A DNA stretch of 64,000 nucleotides, from the NCBI RefSeq assembly GCF_003074135.1, contig NZ_PPDK01000001.1, positions 62,001 through 126,000 of the forward strand, written 5' to 3'. This DNA comes from Euzebya tangerina. GTDB lineage: Bacteria; Actinomycetota; Nitriliruptoria; Euzebyales; Euzebyaceae. Positions 25,334-34,112 of this stretch are shown in pieces. Each line of letters begins with the position of its first letter. The stretch's first letter is position 1. The notes below the pieces were generated by a model. That model saw nothing but the letters and a program-made list of their open reading frames with translations, did not search any database and was not told where the DNA came from. A program made the position numbers and the translations under genes.

Positions 25334-28027
25334 TCAGCCTGTGTTCTGCAGTGCGGCGGCGATGCCGTTCATGGTGAGCATCAGGACCTGCCGGTCAGCG
25401 TCCGTGGCACCCTCGGCCCGCGCCGTGCTGGTCCAGCGGATCTGGATCGCGGTCAACACGTCGAGGTAGGGGTTGCGCAAGGCGGTGGCCTGCGCAACGA
25501 CGTCGCGACTTCCCAACAGCTCGTCGTGACCGGTGACGGCGAGCACCAACGCCAGGGTCCGGTCGTACTCCTCCATCATCGCCTGTGCCAGCTCCGGACG
25601 GTCTCCCAGCGCCAGCACCTGTCGCGCAGCGACCGGGTCGGCCTTCGCCAGGCTGAGTTCGGCGTTCTCCATCAGCGTCGCGAAGAAGCGGGACTCCTGC
25701 TGCAGCCGCTTGAGTTCGTCCAGGCCGTGCGCGTCGACGGCGGCCTGGAGTCCGGTACCGAGTCCGTACCATCCGGGCGCGTTGACGCGACTCTGCGCCC
25801 ACGCGAACGTCCAGGGGATCGCCCGCAGCCCGTCGAGGCCCGCAGAGGTCTTGCGCTTCGCCGGCCGTGAACCCATCTGCAGGGCGCCGATCTCATCGAT
25901 CGGGGTGACTGTTCGGAAAAAGGTCGGGAACCCCTCTGCACCGACCAGATCCCGCCACGCCGCCTCCGCGGCCGTCGCCATCAGGTCCAGTAGTTCTGCG
26001 TCGTCCTCGAACGGATCGCTGGTGGTGATGCTGTCGTCGGTGCGTGCCGCGCTGGCCAGCATCGTCGCGTGGGTGATCTGCTGGAGGTGTCGACCCGCCA
26101 GCCGCTCGGTGCCGTACCGCTGGTTGATCACCTCGCCCTGCTCGGTGACCTTGAATCGACCGGCGACGGCGCCGGGTGGCTGGGCCAGCACCGCGCGGTT
26201 GGTCGGGCCGCCGCCACGGCCGAGCGCGCCGCCGCGGCCGTGGAAGAGCGTTAGCGTGATGCCGTTTCGCTCCGCCCACTCCACCATGCCCCGCTGAGCG
26301 CGATACAGGGCCAGGTTGGCGGCCAGGAACCCGGCATCCTTGGCGGAGTCGGAGTACCCGAGCATGACCTCCATCTCGGTCATACCGGGGTTCTCCACCA
26401 GCCAACGGTCCAGGGTGGCCGGCGCATTGTCCAGATCCTCACGGGTCTCGAACAGCGGGATGATCTGGCAGTCCAGTCCGGCAATCGACGTGAGGGCCTT
26501 GACTCGGAGGAGGTCGATCAGTCCGGTCGTGAAGGAGATGACCCAGCGGTGGCACGCTCGACGACCGAACCGCTCCTGGATCTCCATGACCGTCCGCATG
26601 GTCATCAGGACATCGGCGGCCGGGTCGGCGTCTGCGACATCGTCCAACGACAGGTCACGGGCGGGAGCCGAGGCGATCGACACCGGCCGTGGTGGTGATG
26701 GCCACGTCAGGTCGGGGGGTAGGTCCGGCGGCGACTCGATGATCGCGCGGAGCGCGTCCTCGTCGTCGGCGTCGATGCCCAGCCGCCCCAGTGCCTCGGC
26801 GTGGATGTCGGTGTGCTGTCGGATCTCCAAGGACGCCAGGTGGAACCCGAAGGTGTCGATCTGCCACGAGAGGTGCTGCAGTTCGCCGTAGGCCAGCCGT
26901 GCCGCACCGCCGGCGACCAGTGAGTCCTGGGTCAGCCTGATGTCACCGGCGAACTCCTCCGCGGAGGCGAAGGCCATCGCCGGGTCGGTCCCCCGCCCGG
27001 TGCGGGTGGCCGCCAGTCGGTCAGCGGCGATCGCCATCAGCCGGCGGTGGGGTGAGCGGGCAGCGCGCTTCGCCTGGGCGGAGGCGCAGATCGGGTAGGC
27101 CTGCTCCAACTGGCTCAGCCGCTCGAGGAGCGCATCCGAGGCTGGGGTCAACTCCTCGGTTGCCGACAGTGTCCGCGAGATCCGGCGTGTGGCGTTCTCC
27201 AGGCCCCGCAGGACCCGGTCTGCCATCAACGACGAGGTCTCGGCGGTCACCCGGGAGGTGACCCGCGGGTTGCCGTCGCGATCGCCACCGACCCAGGAGC
27301 CGAAGCTCAGCACCGCAGGAACCTGAGGTGTGGCCAGACCCGAGTCCTCACCCGACAGGGCCCGTTCGATCTCGCGGTAGTAGTGGGGCACCGTTCGGAA
27401 GACCGTGGCGTCGAAGACGGCCATGAGCTTGCGCACCTCGTCTACCGGGGTCGGCCGTCTGGTCCGGATCTGGGCCGTGCGCCACAGGATCGAGATCTCC
27501 TCCAGCAGGTGGCGGCGAATGGAGGCGTCCTCCCTCGCGCCGCGAAGCTCGAAGTCACTCCGGGTCAGTTGCTGGTCGATCCGCCGCAGACTGTCGACGA
27601 CGGCACGCCGGCGGGCTTCGGTGGGGTGGGCCGTCCACACGGGGTGGATCGCGAGCTCGGCCAGGACGGCGGCCGGGTCGGCGATGCGGTCGATGGCCGC
27701 GGCCACCGAGTCGTCCAGCGGGGCATCCCCGGTGTCGCGGGTGAGCAGGGCCCGGACCCGGGCGCGCTGCTCGGCGATGTTGGTCAGCTGGAAGAAGACG
27801 GTGAAGGCACGGGCCATCTGCTCGGCCGTCGCGGCGTCCAGCGTGTCGACCAGGTGGGTGACGGTGTCACGCGGACCGCCGTCTCGTCGGGCCTGGACGG
27901 CGGACTGGCGCAGCTGCTCGACGAGCTCGTAGACCTCGAGTCCGGCCTCTTCCCGGATCACCTGTCCCAGCAGACTGCCCAGCATCCGGATCTCGTCGCG
28001 CAGACGGGTGGGGAGGGTTATCGACAT
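25334..28027 (-). CDS. ppc: Phosphoenolpyruvate carboxylase
   Basis: This 897-residue enzyme makes oxaloacetate from PEP and bicarbonate for anaplerosis. The catalytic motif TAHPTEARRR with its His, the LGYSDSAKDAG loop with its Lys, FHGRGGALGRGGGP and the conserved C-terminal QNTG ending are present. Allosteric sites cannot be judged from motifs alone. The ATG at 28027 has TACGGT (28036-28041, minus strand) 8 nt upstream and no ribosome binding site, so the transcript is probably leaderless. Confidence 0.96.
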   Translation of the reverse strand: MSITLPTRLRDEIRMLGSLLGQVIREEAGLEVYELVEQLRQSAVQARRDGGPRDTVTHLVDTLDAATAEQMARAFTVFFQLTNIAEQRARVRALLTRDTGDAPLDDSVAAAIDRIADPAAVLAELAIHPVWTAHPTEARRRAVVDSLRRIDQQLTRSDFELRGAREDASIRRHLLEEISILWRTAQIRTRRPTPVDEVRKLMAVFDATVFRTVPHYYREIERALSGEDSGLATPQVPAVLSFGSWVGGDRDGNPRVTSRVTAETSSLMADRVLRGLENATRRISRTLSATEELTPASDALLERLSQLEQAYPICASAQAKRAARSPHRRLMAIAADRLAATRTGRGTDPAMAFASAEEFAGDIRLTQDSLVAGGAARLAYGELQHLSWQIDTFGFHLASLEIRQHTDIHAEALGRLGIDADDEDALRAIIESPPDLPPDLTWPSPPRPVSIASAPARDLSLDDVADADPAADVLMTMRTVMEIQERFGRRACHRWVISFTTGLIDLLRVKALTSIAGLDCQIIPLFETREDLDNAPATLDRWLVENPGMTEMEVMLGYSDSAKDAGFLAANLALYRAQRGMVEWAERNGITLTLFHGRGGALGRGGGPTNRAVLAQPPGAVAGRFKVTEQGEVINQRYGTERLAGRHLQQITHATMLASAARTDDSITTSDPFEDDAELLDLMATAAEAAWRDLVGAEGFPTFFRTVTPIDEIGALQMGSRPAKRKTSAGLDGLRAIPWTFAWAQSRVNAPGWYGLGTGLQAAVDAHGLDELKRLQQESRFFATLMENAELSLAKADPVAARQVLALGDRPELAQAMMEEYDRTLALVLAVTGHDELLGSRDVVAQATALRNPYLDVLTAIQIRWTSTARAEGATDADRQVLMLTMNGIAAALQNTG

Positions 28028-28324
28028 AGCGCCGGACCGTAGCGCGGGCTGGTTACGACGTGGCTACGAAGTCTGCTGAACGACAGCGAGTCGCAGGCTC
28101 GGGCACGGCGGCGTGGCCCCCGGGCGAACCTGGCATGCCGAGAACGAGACGGCATCGTTCAGTGGACTTCACCCGAGGTCGAAGTCGTGCCGCCCGTCCG
28201 CGGTGTCGAGGCACAGCGTGTACGGATCGTACCGCCGATCTGAGCTCGGTTATCCACAGCCTCAAGGCTCGCGGCATGACGAAGGCCGCCCCGGTAGGAC
28301 GGCCTCGACAACGGTGGGTGGTGC
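28028..28324. other. ppc upstream region with a palindrome and a lone DnaA-box sequence
   Basis: No gene is supported in this 297-bp gap. It holds the leaderless ppc -10 (28036-28041), the inverted repeat GTACG-GAT-CGTAC at 28220-28232, a perfect DnaA-box sequence TTATCCACA at 28250-28258 and the hairpin downstream of rpmJ. With only one DnaA box this is unlikely to be an origin. Confidence 0.4.
28283..28305 (-). terminator. Hairpin downstream of rpmJ
   Basis: AGGCCG (28283-28288) pairs with CGGCCT (28300-28305), with two further G-C pairs inside after one mismatch. It lies 20 nt after the rpmJ stop. A clear U-run is missing, so termination efficiency is uncertain. Confidence 0.4.
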
Positions 28325-28471
28325 CTAGTAGCGCTTCTTCTTCGCGCCACCCTGGCGGACCTTGTACCGCGGGTTGGACTTGTTGATGACGTAGATCCGG
28401 CCCTTGCGCTTGACGACCTGGCAGTCGGGGTGGCGCTTCTTCAGGGTTCCGACGGAGTTGACGACCTTCAT
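28325..28471 (-). CDS. rpmJ: 50S ribosomal protein L36, cysteine-poor (type B) form
   Basis: This 48-residue ribosomal protein matches the type B L36 family: [16 protein letters not shown], then [15 protein letters not shown]. Only one Cys is present, so the zinc ribbon of the four-ligand form is absent and the protein should be zinc-independent. The ATG at 28471 has a strong AAGGAG site 7 nt upstream, unlike most neighbours that look leaderless. A zinc-binding paralogue is likely elsewhere in the genome. Confidence 0.93.
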   Translation of the reverse strand: MKVVNSVGTLKKRHPDCQVVKRKGRIYVINKSNPRYKVRQGGAKKKRY

Positions 28472-28603
28472 GGGTGCTCCTTGGGCGTGGGGTGGTCTGG
28501 GGCTGGGGTGGTGGCCCAGCGGCGTGTGGGAGCGCACCAAGGCGAGCGCGCTGCAACCGGTCAACAACTGTAGCAGGTGCTCAGCTCGCGATCCGGCGCG
28601 GCC

Positions 28604-29359
28604 TCAGGGAGCCACGGCGTGGTGGAGCGCGACGATCCCACCCGAGAGGTTCTGCCATCGCGGGCTGGTCCAGCCAGCCTCCACCAGCCAGCCAGCCAGC
28701 GCCCGTTGATCCGGCCAGGCGATGATCGACTCGGCCAGGTAGCGGTACGCCGACGGGTCGCTCGACACCACCTCGGCGATCCGTGGCAGCGCGCCGACCA
28801 GGTAGTCCAGGTACAGCCCCTTTAGGGCGGCGTTGGTCGGCGTGGAGAACTCGAGCACGATCATCCGCCCACCCGGACGGACGACCCGGGCGAACTCCGC
28901 GAGGCCGGCGCGAGGGTCCGGCAGGTTCCGCAGGCCGAAGCCGATCGTGGCGCCATCGAAGGAGTCGTCCGCAAACGGCAGTGCCGTCCCGTCGCCGTTC
29001 AACCACTCCAGACGCGGCAACCCCTCCTTCGCTTCGCTCGCCGCACCGGCCGCCAGCATGTTCCAGCTGAAGTCCAGGGCGACCGGGTGCGCACCGGCTG
29101 ATTGGATCTCCCGCGCCAGCCGGCCCGTTCCGGTGGCGACATCCAGGATCCGTTCGCCAGGCTGCGCTGCCAGGGCCCGCACGGCGACGCGCCGCCAGTG
29201 CTGGTCCTGACCGAAGCTGAGCAGTGCGTTGGCGATGTCATACTTCGGTGCGACCCGGTCGAACATGTCCTGCACCAGCGCGGCGTCCTTCTCCAGGCTC
29301 GGGCGAGGGTCGGGCAGGGTCGGGTCGGGTCCGGTCAGGTCGGGTCGGGTCGTCGTCAC
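28604..29359 (-). CDS. menG: Demethylmenaquinone methyltransferase
   Basis: This UbiE/MenG-type enzyme performs the last methylation of menaquinone. It has 251 residues. Signatures are FDRVAPKYDIANALLSFGQ, ILDVATGTGRLAREI, GFGLRNLPDPRAGLAEFARV and PGGRMIVLEFSTP. The N-terminal ~18 residues (RPDLTGPDPTLPDPRPS) come from GGGTC-like pentamer repeats in the DNA. The start GTG at 29359 overlaps the stop of the amidohydrolase gene by 4 nt (GTGA), so the two are co-translated. Confidence 0.93.
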   Translation of the reverse strand: MTTTRPDLTGPDPTLPDPRPSLEKDAALVQDMFDRVAPKYDIANALLSFGQDQHWRRVAVRALAAQPGERILDVATGTGRLAREIQSAGAHPVALDFSWNMLAAGAASEAKEGLPRLEWLNGDGTALPFADDSFDGATIGFGLRNLPDPRAGLAEFARVVRPGGRMIVLEFSTPTNAALKGLYLDYLVGALPRIAEVVSSDPSAYRYLAESIIAWPDQRALAGWLVEAGWTSPRWQNLSGGIVALHHAVAP

Positions 29360-30666
29360 AGCTCTCTCCACTCCTCCAGGACCGGCCACGGGGTGTCGGC
29401 GTCGTCGCGACGGGACCGGCGTACACCGCCGAGGACCGTCAGCACCTGCCGGCCGAGGCCGTGGTCGATCAGGTCGGTGTAGACGGTTTCCACCGAGGTC
29501 TGGATCGACACCCCGACGAGATCGGCTCGCCGACCGGGCTCGAGCACACCCGACACCGAGCCCAACCCGAGGGCCCGTGCGCCGTCCACCGTGGCTAGGC
29601 GGATTGCTGCCTCCTCCAGCGGAATCGGACCGGCAGGCGACGGCCAGAGGAACATCTCCCGCCGCCTCGCCGTCTCCACCCATGCCGCAGCCTCGGCCAG
29701 GATGTCGGCATCGCCGACCGCGGCCGGACTGCTGGTTCCCAGTGCCAACGCGACACCGGCGTCCGCGAACCGCTCGAGCGGCGCATCCCCGACCTGCAGA
29801 GCCGTGTTGGCCCGAGGGCAGCACACCACCGCGGTCCCTGTGGCGGCCAGGCGCCGCGCCTCCGCCAGGTCCACCCACACACCGTGGGCCACGGAGCCAC
29901 CCGGTCCGAGGACCCCCAGCGAGTCGAGGTAGGACACGGCACCCGTGCCGACCGGCTGATCCATCCACTCGAAGTCCATGTCGAACTCGCGGACCAGGTC
30001 GACCAGTGGCCCGTCACCGTTCCGCAGCGCGCTGATCTCGGCGTTGGACTCGGCCACTGCCACCTGGAAGGGGCGCTCGAGCTTCGTCGCGAGCGCCGCC
30101 AGGGACTGCAGCACCCCGGTGCCCACGGTGTACGGCGCATGGGCGGCCACGCCCACCGTCCTCCCCGGCGCCGGCCGGCCGAGGGAGGTCTCGACGGCTG
30201 CGAGCACCTCGTCGGCAAGCGGGCGATCGACCCACATCAACCGGACCAGTGAGTGGCCTGCCAGACCCGCCTTGCTGGCCGCAGGAACCGCGGCCCCCCG
30301 GATCACCTGGTCCACGACGGTGGTGACGCCATGGCGCAGGGCGTCCTGGACCCCGCGCCGCGCTGACCGTGACCAGCGCTCGGCGTCCCACCCTCGCGTG
30401 TAGCCCATGACAGCGCGCAACCACAGGTGAAATGGGCCTGGACGGGCGATCTCCCGTACATCAGAGTGTTCGAGAACGGTGTGACCGTCAGTGAGGCCAG
30501 GCAGCAGAACGCCATCGACCTCGTGCTCGCGATCCGCCGAGGGTCGTAGGTCCGACCGGGCCCCAACCCCCACAATGAAGCCGTCTGAGACCAAGACGCC
30601 CCCCTGGGCCACCGGTGGCCCCGACATGGGACAGACGACAGGCGCAGAGTAGAGAACCGAAGGCAC
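29356..30666 (-). CDS. Amidohydrolase-superfamily homologue lacking most metal ligands
   Basis: This 436-residue protein has the TIM-barrel layout of COG0402 deaminases (MtaD/guanine-deaminase type): PPVAQGGVLVSDGFIVGVG, PGLTDGHTVLEHSD, VGVAAHAPYTVG, PFQVAVAESNAE, SVAHGVW and CCPRANTALQVGDAPL. The second His of HxH is Val64, the strand-5 His is Ala203, and the strand-8 Asp is Ser312 (LGTSSPAA). It therefore lacks three of the four usual metal ligands. Overlap with menG ties it to menaquinone metabolism. GTG at 30666 is chosen because TACACT lies at 30677-30682. Confidence 0.85.
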   Translation of the reverse strand: MPSVLYSAPVVCPMSGPPVAQGGVLVSDGFIVGVGARSDLRPSADREHEVDGVLLPGLTDGHTVLEHSDVREIARPGPFHLWLRAVMGYTRGWDAERWSRSARRGVQDALRHGVTTVVDQVIRGAAVPAASKAGLAGHSLVRLMWVDRPLADEVLAAVETSLGRPAPGRTVGVAAHAPYTVGTGVLQSLAALATKLERPFQVAVAESNAEISALRNGDGPLVDLVREFDMDFEWMDQPVGTGAVSYLDSLGVLGPGGSVAHGVWVDLAEARRLAATGTAVVCCPRANTALQVGDAPLERFADAGVALALGTSSPAAVGDADILAEAAAWVETARRREMFLWPSPAGPIPLEEAAIRLATVDGARALGLGSVSGVLEPGRRADLVGVSIQTSVETVYTDLIDHGLGRQVLTVLGGVRRSRRDDADTPWPVLEEWREL

Positions 30667-30676
30667 TAACGCGTGG

Positions 30677-30682
30677 AGTGTA
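30677..30682 (-). promoter_or_regulatory. -10 hexamer, divergent promoter region
   Basis: TACACT on the minus strand lies 10 nt before the GTG at 30666, so the transcript would carry little or no leader. The same stretch overlaps the region just upstream of the plus-strand gene starting at 30689. Confidence 0.35.
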
Positions 30683-30688
30683 CGCAGC

Positions 30689-32125
30689 ATGGCTGAACCA
30701 TCACCCCTGAAGGACCGTCCCCCCTCAGCCCGTGCGCGTCGGAGGGCTCGGCGCCAACAGGAGCACTCCGGTCTGCTCGCGCGCTGCGACATGTGTGGCG
30801 CCGACGTGACTGTCGAACCATCGGGACTGTGCCGGTTGGGGCATCGGCTTATGACCTCCGAGGCAGCGATCGAGCGACACATCGAGGCTGGGGAGGCCTC
30901 ACGGGCGACCGATCACGACGCGGCCCCGGAGGAGTACGTGAGCTACCAGGATCTGGCCGTCGAGATCGACCTCGACGAGCCGGAGCAGGCGGCAGACAGC
31001 ACCTTGCCTCGAACGGCTCCGGCCGGCTTCTCGATCGCGCTGCCCTCAGCAGCATCGCGGGACATCCCGGTGACCATAGGGCGCTCGGAGGATGACCCGG
31101 TCTCGGCCTCGCCGGAGCCGGAGCACGAGGGGTTCGACTTCTTCGTCGGCGGCGCGGCGCCGGCAGCCCAGGCGCTGACCGAGCCCCTCGATGGGCTCGC
31201 TGAGACGCCGGACCGGGCACCGACCGAGGTGTCCCACACCGCAGCCGATCCTGCCCCGCAGCCGACAGCTGAGGACACCGCGCAGCTGCCACAGGGCGAG
31301 ATCCTGGCATTCGAGGACCCCGCGGCGCGCACGACCGACATCGCGCCCGACATCACGCCCCAGGACGCAGCCGACGAGCCACTGCCGGTGTTGGAGCCTG
31401 CCCCGGAACTCCCGGGCGAAGGGAGCCTGCACCTGCCGGACAGGCTGCGAAACCCGCTCCCGCCGCCGCAGGACGCTGAGCTGGCCGCAGCGGGCGACGG
31501 GTCGACGACGGCGAACCAGCCGACTGACATCGACCTGACGGCCGAGCCGGAGGGCGTGGACGTCACCGACCTCATCGACGCCGAGAGCGACGAGGACCTC
31601 GACATCGTCGACGACATTCCCGACGTCAGCGAGCAGGTCACCATCGACCCCGAGCTCGCCGTGCTTGACGGTGTGGAAGCCGCAGGTGACCAGGACCCCG
31701 CGGGCGGGGGGCCGGCCGAGCACGCAGCGGCGCCGCGCGCTCCCGTACGGCTGTTCACGCGGAAGGACGCGGGCGGCATCCCCTCTGCCGCAGCCGCGGT
31801 GGACGACGACCGAACCGTGATGGCGGACCTGGACCCAACCGCCGACTCCGTGCTCGGCGAGCATGACCGCCCTGCCGCCCCGGTGGACGTCAGCGAGACC
31901 CCCGAGCCGGTGGAAGAGGTCGAGGAGCCGGATGCCGGGCTGCTGCACGGTGCGGAGGAGGGCGCGATGACCCCCGGTGCGGGGTGGTCCACGAGCGCCG
32001 TGGAGGACGACCGGCACTGGAACCAGATGCTCGAGCCCCGCCGCACGTGGCTCGACCGCATCGCCGCCGTCATCTTCGTGCTCTGCCTGATCGGCGCGGC
32101 GGTCTTCCTGGCCCTCAACATCTGA
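30689..32125 (+). CDS. Acidic, largely disordered, tail-anchored membrane protein with a zinc-ribbon-like N terminus
   Basis: This 478-residue protein has no family I recognise. Residues 1-25 are very basic. Residues 33-53 read CDMCGADVTVEPSGLCRLGH, a CxxC...C..H pattern that could bind zinc. Residues 60-440 are strongly acidic and Pro/Ala-rich with low complexity. The last ~25 residues form one membrane helix (IAAVIFVLCLIGAAVFLALN) with the Arg/Trp-rich RRTWLDR before it. This implies a cytoplasmic body anchored at the C terminus. GTGGAG upstream is a fair ribosome binding site. It is divergent from the amidohydrolase gene. Confidence 0.7.
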   Translation: MAEPSPLKDRPPSARARRRARRQQEHSGLLARCDMCGADVTVEPSGLCRLGHRLMTSEAAIERHIEAGEASRATDHDAAPEEYVSYQDLAVEIDLDEPEQAADSTLPRTAPAGFSIALPSAASRDIPVTIGRSEDDPVSASPEPEHEGFDFFVGGAAPAAQALTEPLDGLAETPDRAPTEVSHTAADPAPQPTAEDTAQLPQGEILAFEDPAARTTDIAPDITPQDAADEPLPVLEPAPELPGEGSLHLPDRLRNPLPPPQDAELAAAGDGSTTANQPTDIDLTAEPEGVDVTDLIDAESDEDLDIVDDIPDVSEQVTIDPELAVLDGVEAAGDQDPAGGGPAEHAAAPRAPVRLFTRKDAGGIPSAAAAVDDDRTVMADLDPTADSVLGEHDRPAAPVDVSETPEPVEEVEEPDAGLLHGAEEGAMTPGAGWSTSAVEDDRHWNQMLEPRRTWLDRIAAVIFVLCLIGAAVFLALNI

Positions 32126-32160
32126 GCGAGAAGCGCGCGACCTCCTCCGGAGTAATCGCT

Positions 32161-32189
32161 CAGACAGTTCGAGCATCCACTCCTACAAT
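32161..32189 (+). promoter_or_regulatory. Promoter of the merR-menF transcript
   Basis: CAGACA and TACAAT are separated by 17 nt. TACAAT ends 8 nt before the merR ATG at 32198, so a leaderless transcript is expected. Confidence 0.5.
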
Positions 32190-32197
32190 CGTGGGTC

Positions 32198-32941
32198 ATG
32201 ACGACGGCCTATCGCGTGGAGGAGTTGGCAGCGGCCGCTGACGTCTCCGTCGACACCATCCGCTACTACCAGTCGCTGGACCTGCTCGAGCCACCGCGTC
32301 GGGAGGGGCGTGCGGCCTGGTATGACGAGGGGCATGCGTCAACGCTGGGGCGGATTCGATACCTGAAGGAGCAGGGCTTCACGCTGGCGATGATCGGCCG
32401 GGTCCTGGCAGGTGAACTGGACGCCGGGGAGACGGCACTGGCCGCGGCCATCGTCGCGCCACCAGCGGACGTGCCGGCGGAGATGCCGGCCCAGATGACC
32501 CTGGCCGAGTTGGGCGAGCGAACCGAGGTCGCCCCGTCCGTCATGCAGGCCGTGGCGCGTCAGGGCATCCTCATCGCGCCGGACCAGGACGGCACGACCT
32601 ATGCCCCGTCCGACGCCGAGGCGGTACTGGCCGGGAAGGCCCTGCTGGACACCGGGGTGCCGATCAGTGAGTTGCTCGCTCTGGCCCGTGAGCACGATGC
32701 CGCCATTGGTGGCATCGCGGATCAGGCGGTGGACCTGTTCGCCCGGTTCGTCCGCGATCCCCTTCGCGCCCAGTACGACGAGGAGGAGGCGGCCACCCGG
32801 ATGGTGGAGGCGCTTCAGACGATGCTGCCGGCAGCGACTGAGATCATCGCGCACACCTTCCGCCGTCGACTGCTGGAGGCCGCACGCCACCGCATCGAGG
32901 CCGACCAGTCCGCCGAGGCTGCGCAGGGTCCGTCGTCGTGA
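32198..32941 (+). CDS. MerR-family transcriptional regulator
   Basis: This 247-residue regulator has the MerR winged-helix opening YRVEELAAAADVSVDTIRYYQSLDLL followed by IRYLKEQGFTLAMIGRVLAG. The C-terminal ~170 residues resemble no simple metal-binding tail and contain no clustered Cys, so an organic ligand or a protein partner is more likely than a metal. Its stop overlaps the menF GTG by 4 nt (GTGA), an unusual tight coupling of a regulator with isochorismate synthase. It could autoregulate both genes. Confidence 0.9.
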   Translation: MTTAYRVEELAAAADVSVDTIRYYQSLDLLEPPRREGRAAWYDEGHASTLGRIRYLKEQGFTLAMIGRVLAGELDAGETALAAAIVAPPADVPAEMPAQMTLAELGERTEVAPSVMQAVARQGILIAPDQDGTTYAPSDAEAVLAGKALLDTGVPISELLALAREHDAAIGGIADQAVDLFARFVRDPLRAQYDEEEAATRMVEALQTMLPAATEIIAHTFRRRLLEAARHRIEADQSAEAAQGPSS

Positions 32942-34035
32942 CCGCCGCAGCGGACACCGCCCGTGTGGGCGGCCTGGACATGCTGCAGGACCCTGGCGGC
33001 TACGCCTTCCTGACCGACGGCAGCGGGTGGGCCGGCAACGGGGTGGCCCGCCGTCTCGAACCACGCGGCCCGACGCGGTTCGTCGACGCCGCGGAGTGGA
33101 CGGAGGACCTGCTCGCACCAGGCCAGATCGCCTTCGCCTCGTTCACGTTCGATGGTGAGGCGGGCAGTGCGGTGACCATCCCGGAGCAGGCCGTCAGGGT
33201 CACCGACACCCGGTCGCGACGCACGCGCCTGCAGAGCGGGAAGGTCAGGTACGCCGGCTCGACCATCACCGAGGTCGAGTGGATGGAGGCCGTGACCGCA
33301 GCGACCGCCCAGATCGGCGGCGGCGAGTACGACAAGATCGTCCTGGCACGGGATCTGCACGTCTGGACCGACCACCCGCTGGACGCGCTGGCGTTGACCG
33401 CACGGCTGGCCGCCCGCTTCCCGTCCTGCATGACGTTCCTCCACGAGGGCTTCGTTGGCGCGACGCCGGAGTTGCTCGTCAGGCGGGCGGGTCGCGACGT
33501 GACCGCGGTGGTCCTGGCCGGCACCTCGCCGCCGGGCGCGGCGGCCGGTGCGGCTCTGCTGCGGAGCGAGAAGGATCGGACGGAGCACCGCTTCGCGCTG
33601 AGGTCGGCGGTCGCGTCGCTGTCGCCCCTCTCTCGCGAGCTCGAGGTCGATGAGGATCCATGGCTGCTTCGACTCGACAACGTGCAGCACTTGGCCAGTC
33701 GGATTCGGGGCCGGATGGTGGAGGACCGCCACGTGCTCGACGTGGTCGCCGCACTGCACCCCACCGCGGCAGTGGGTGCGTACCCCGCGACGGCGGCCTC
33801 GCGCATCCCCGGGCTGGAGCGGATGGACCGGGGCCGCTACGCCGGGCCGATCGGCATCGTCCACTATGGAGGCGACGGCACCTTCGGCATCGCGCTCCGG
33901 TGTGCCCAACTGCAGGGCAATCGCGCTCGGCTGTTCTCCGGCTGCGGCATCGTCGCCGACAGCCTCCCGGAGGCGGAGCTGCAGGAGACCCGGCTCAAGC
34001 TCCTGGCCATGCAGTCGGTCCTGTCCGACCAGTAG
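32938..34035 (+). CDS. menF: Isochorismate synthase (MenF/EntC family)
   Basis: This converts chorismate to isochorismate, the first committed step of menaquinone synthesis. It has 365 residues. The chorismate-binding signatures are GGEYDKIVLARDL, VVLAGTSPPG, SEKDRTEHRFAL, HPTAAVGAYP and GRYAGPIGIVHYGGDG. The last residues include the conserved FSGCGIVADS. The start GTG overlaps merR. The 3' end faces menD across 77 bp with a hairpin. Confidence 0.93.
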   Translation: MTAAADTARVGGLDMLQDPGGYAFLTDGSGWAGNGVARRLEPRGPTRFVDAAEWTEDLLAPGQIAFASFTFDGEAGSAVTIPEQAVRVTDTRSRRTRLQSGKVRYAGSTITEVEWMEAVTAATAQIGGGEYDKIVLARDLHVWTDHPLDALALTARLAARFPSCMTFLHEGFVGATPELLVRRAGRDVTAVVLAGTSPPGAAAGAALLRSEKDRTEHRFALRSAVASLSPLSRELEVDEDPWLLRLDNVQHLASRIRGRMVEDRHVLDVVAALHPTAAVGAYPATAASRIPGLERMDRGRYAGPIGIVHYGGDGTFGIALRCAQLQGNRARLFSGCGIVADSLPEAELQETRLKLLAMQSVLSDQ

Positions 34036-34064
34036 CCGCTCCCTCGCATCACCCCGCTGACCTG

Positions 34065-34102
34065 GCGGCCCGACCACACACGCCGAGCTATTCACGGGCC
34101 GC
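34065..34102. terminator. Inverted repeat between convergent menF and menD
   Basis: GCGGCCCG (34065-34072) and CGGGCCGC (34095-34102) are perfect 8-bp arms with a 22-nt loop, midway between the two stop codons. It could terminate both transcripts. No T-run follows on either side. Confidence 0.4.
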
Positions 34103-34112
34103 GCCACTTCTG

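Noticed and set aside
28028-28324. Replication origin
   Set aside because: Only one DnaA-box sequence and no dnaA, dnaN or rpmH nearby.
29356-30666. Aminodeoxyfutalosine deaminase of the alternative menaquinone route
   Set aside because: The classical men genes are present and the metal ligands needed for deamination are missing.
30688-30691. Divergent start codons sharing CATG
   Set aside because: The minus-strand gene fits its family better with the GTG at 30666 next to a -10 hexamer, so the shared start is probably an accident.
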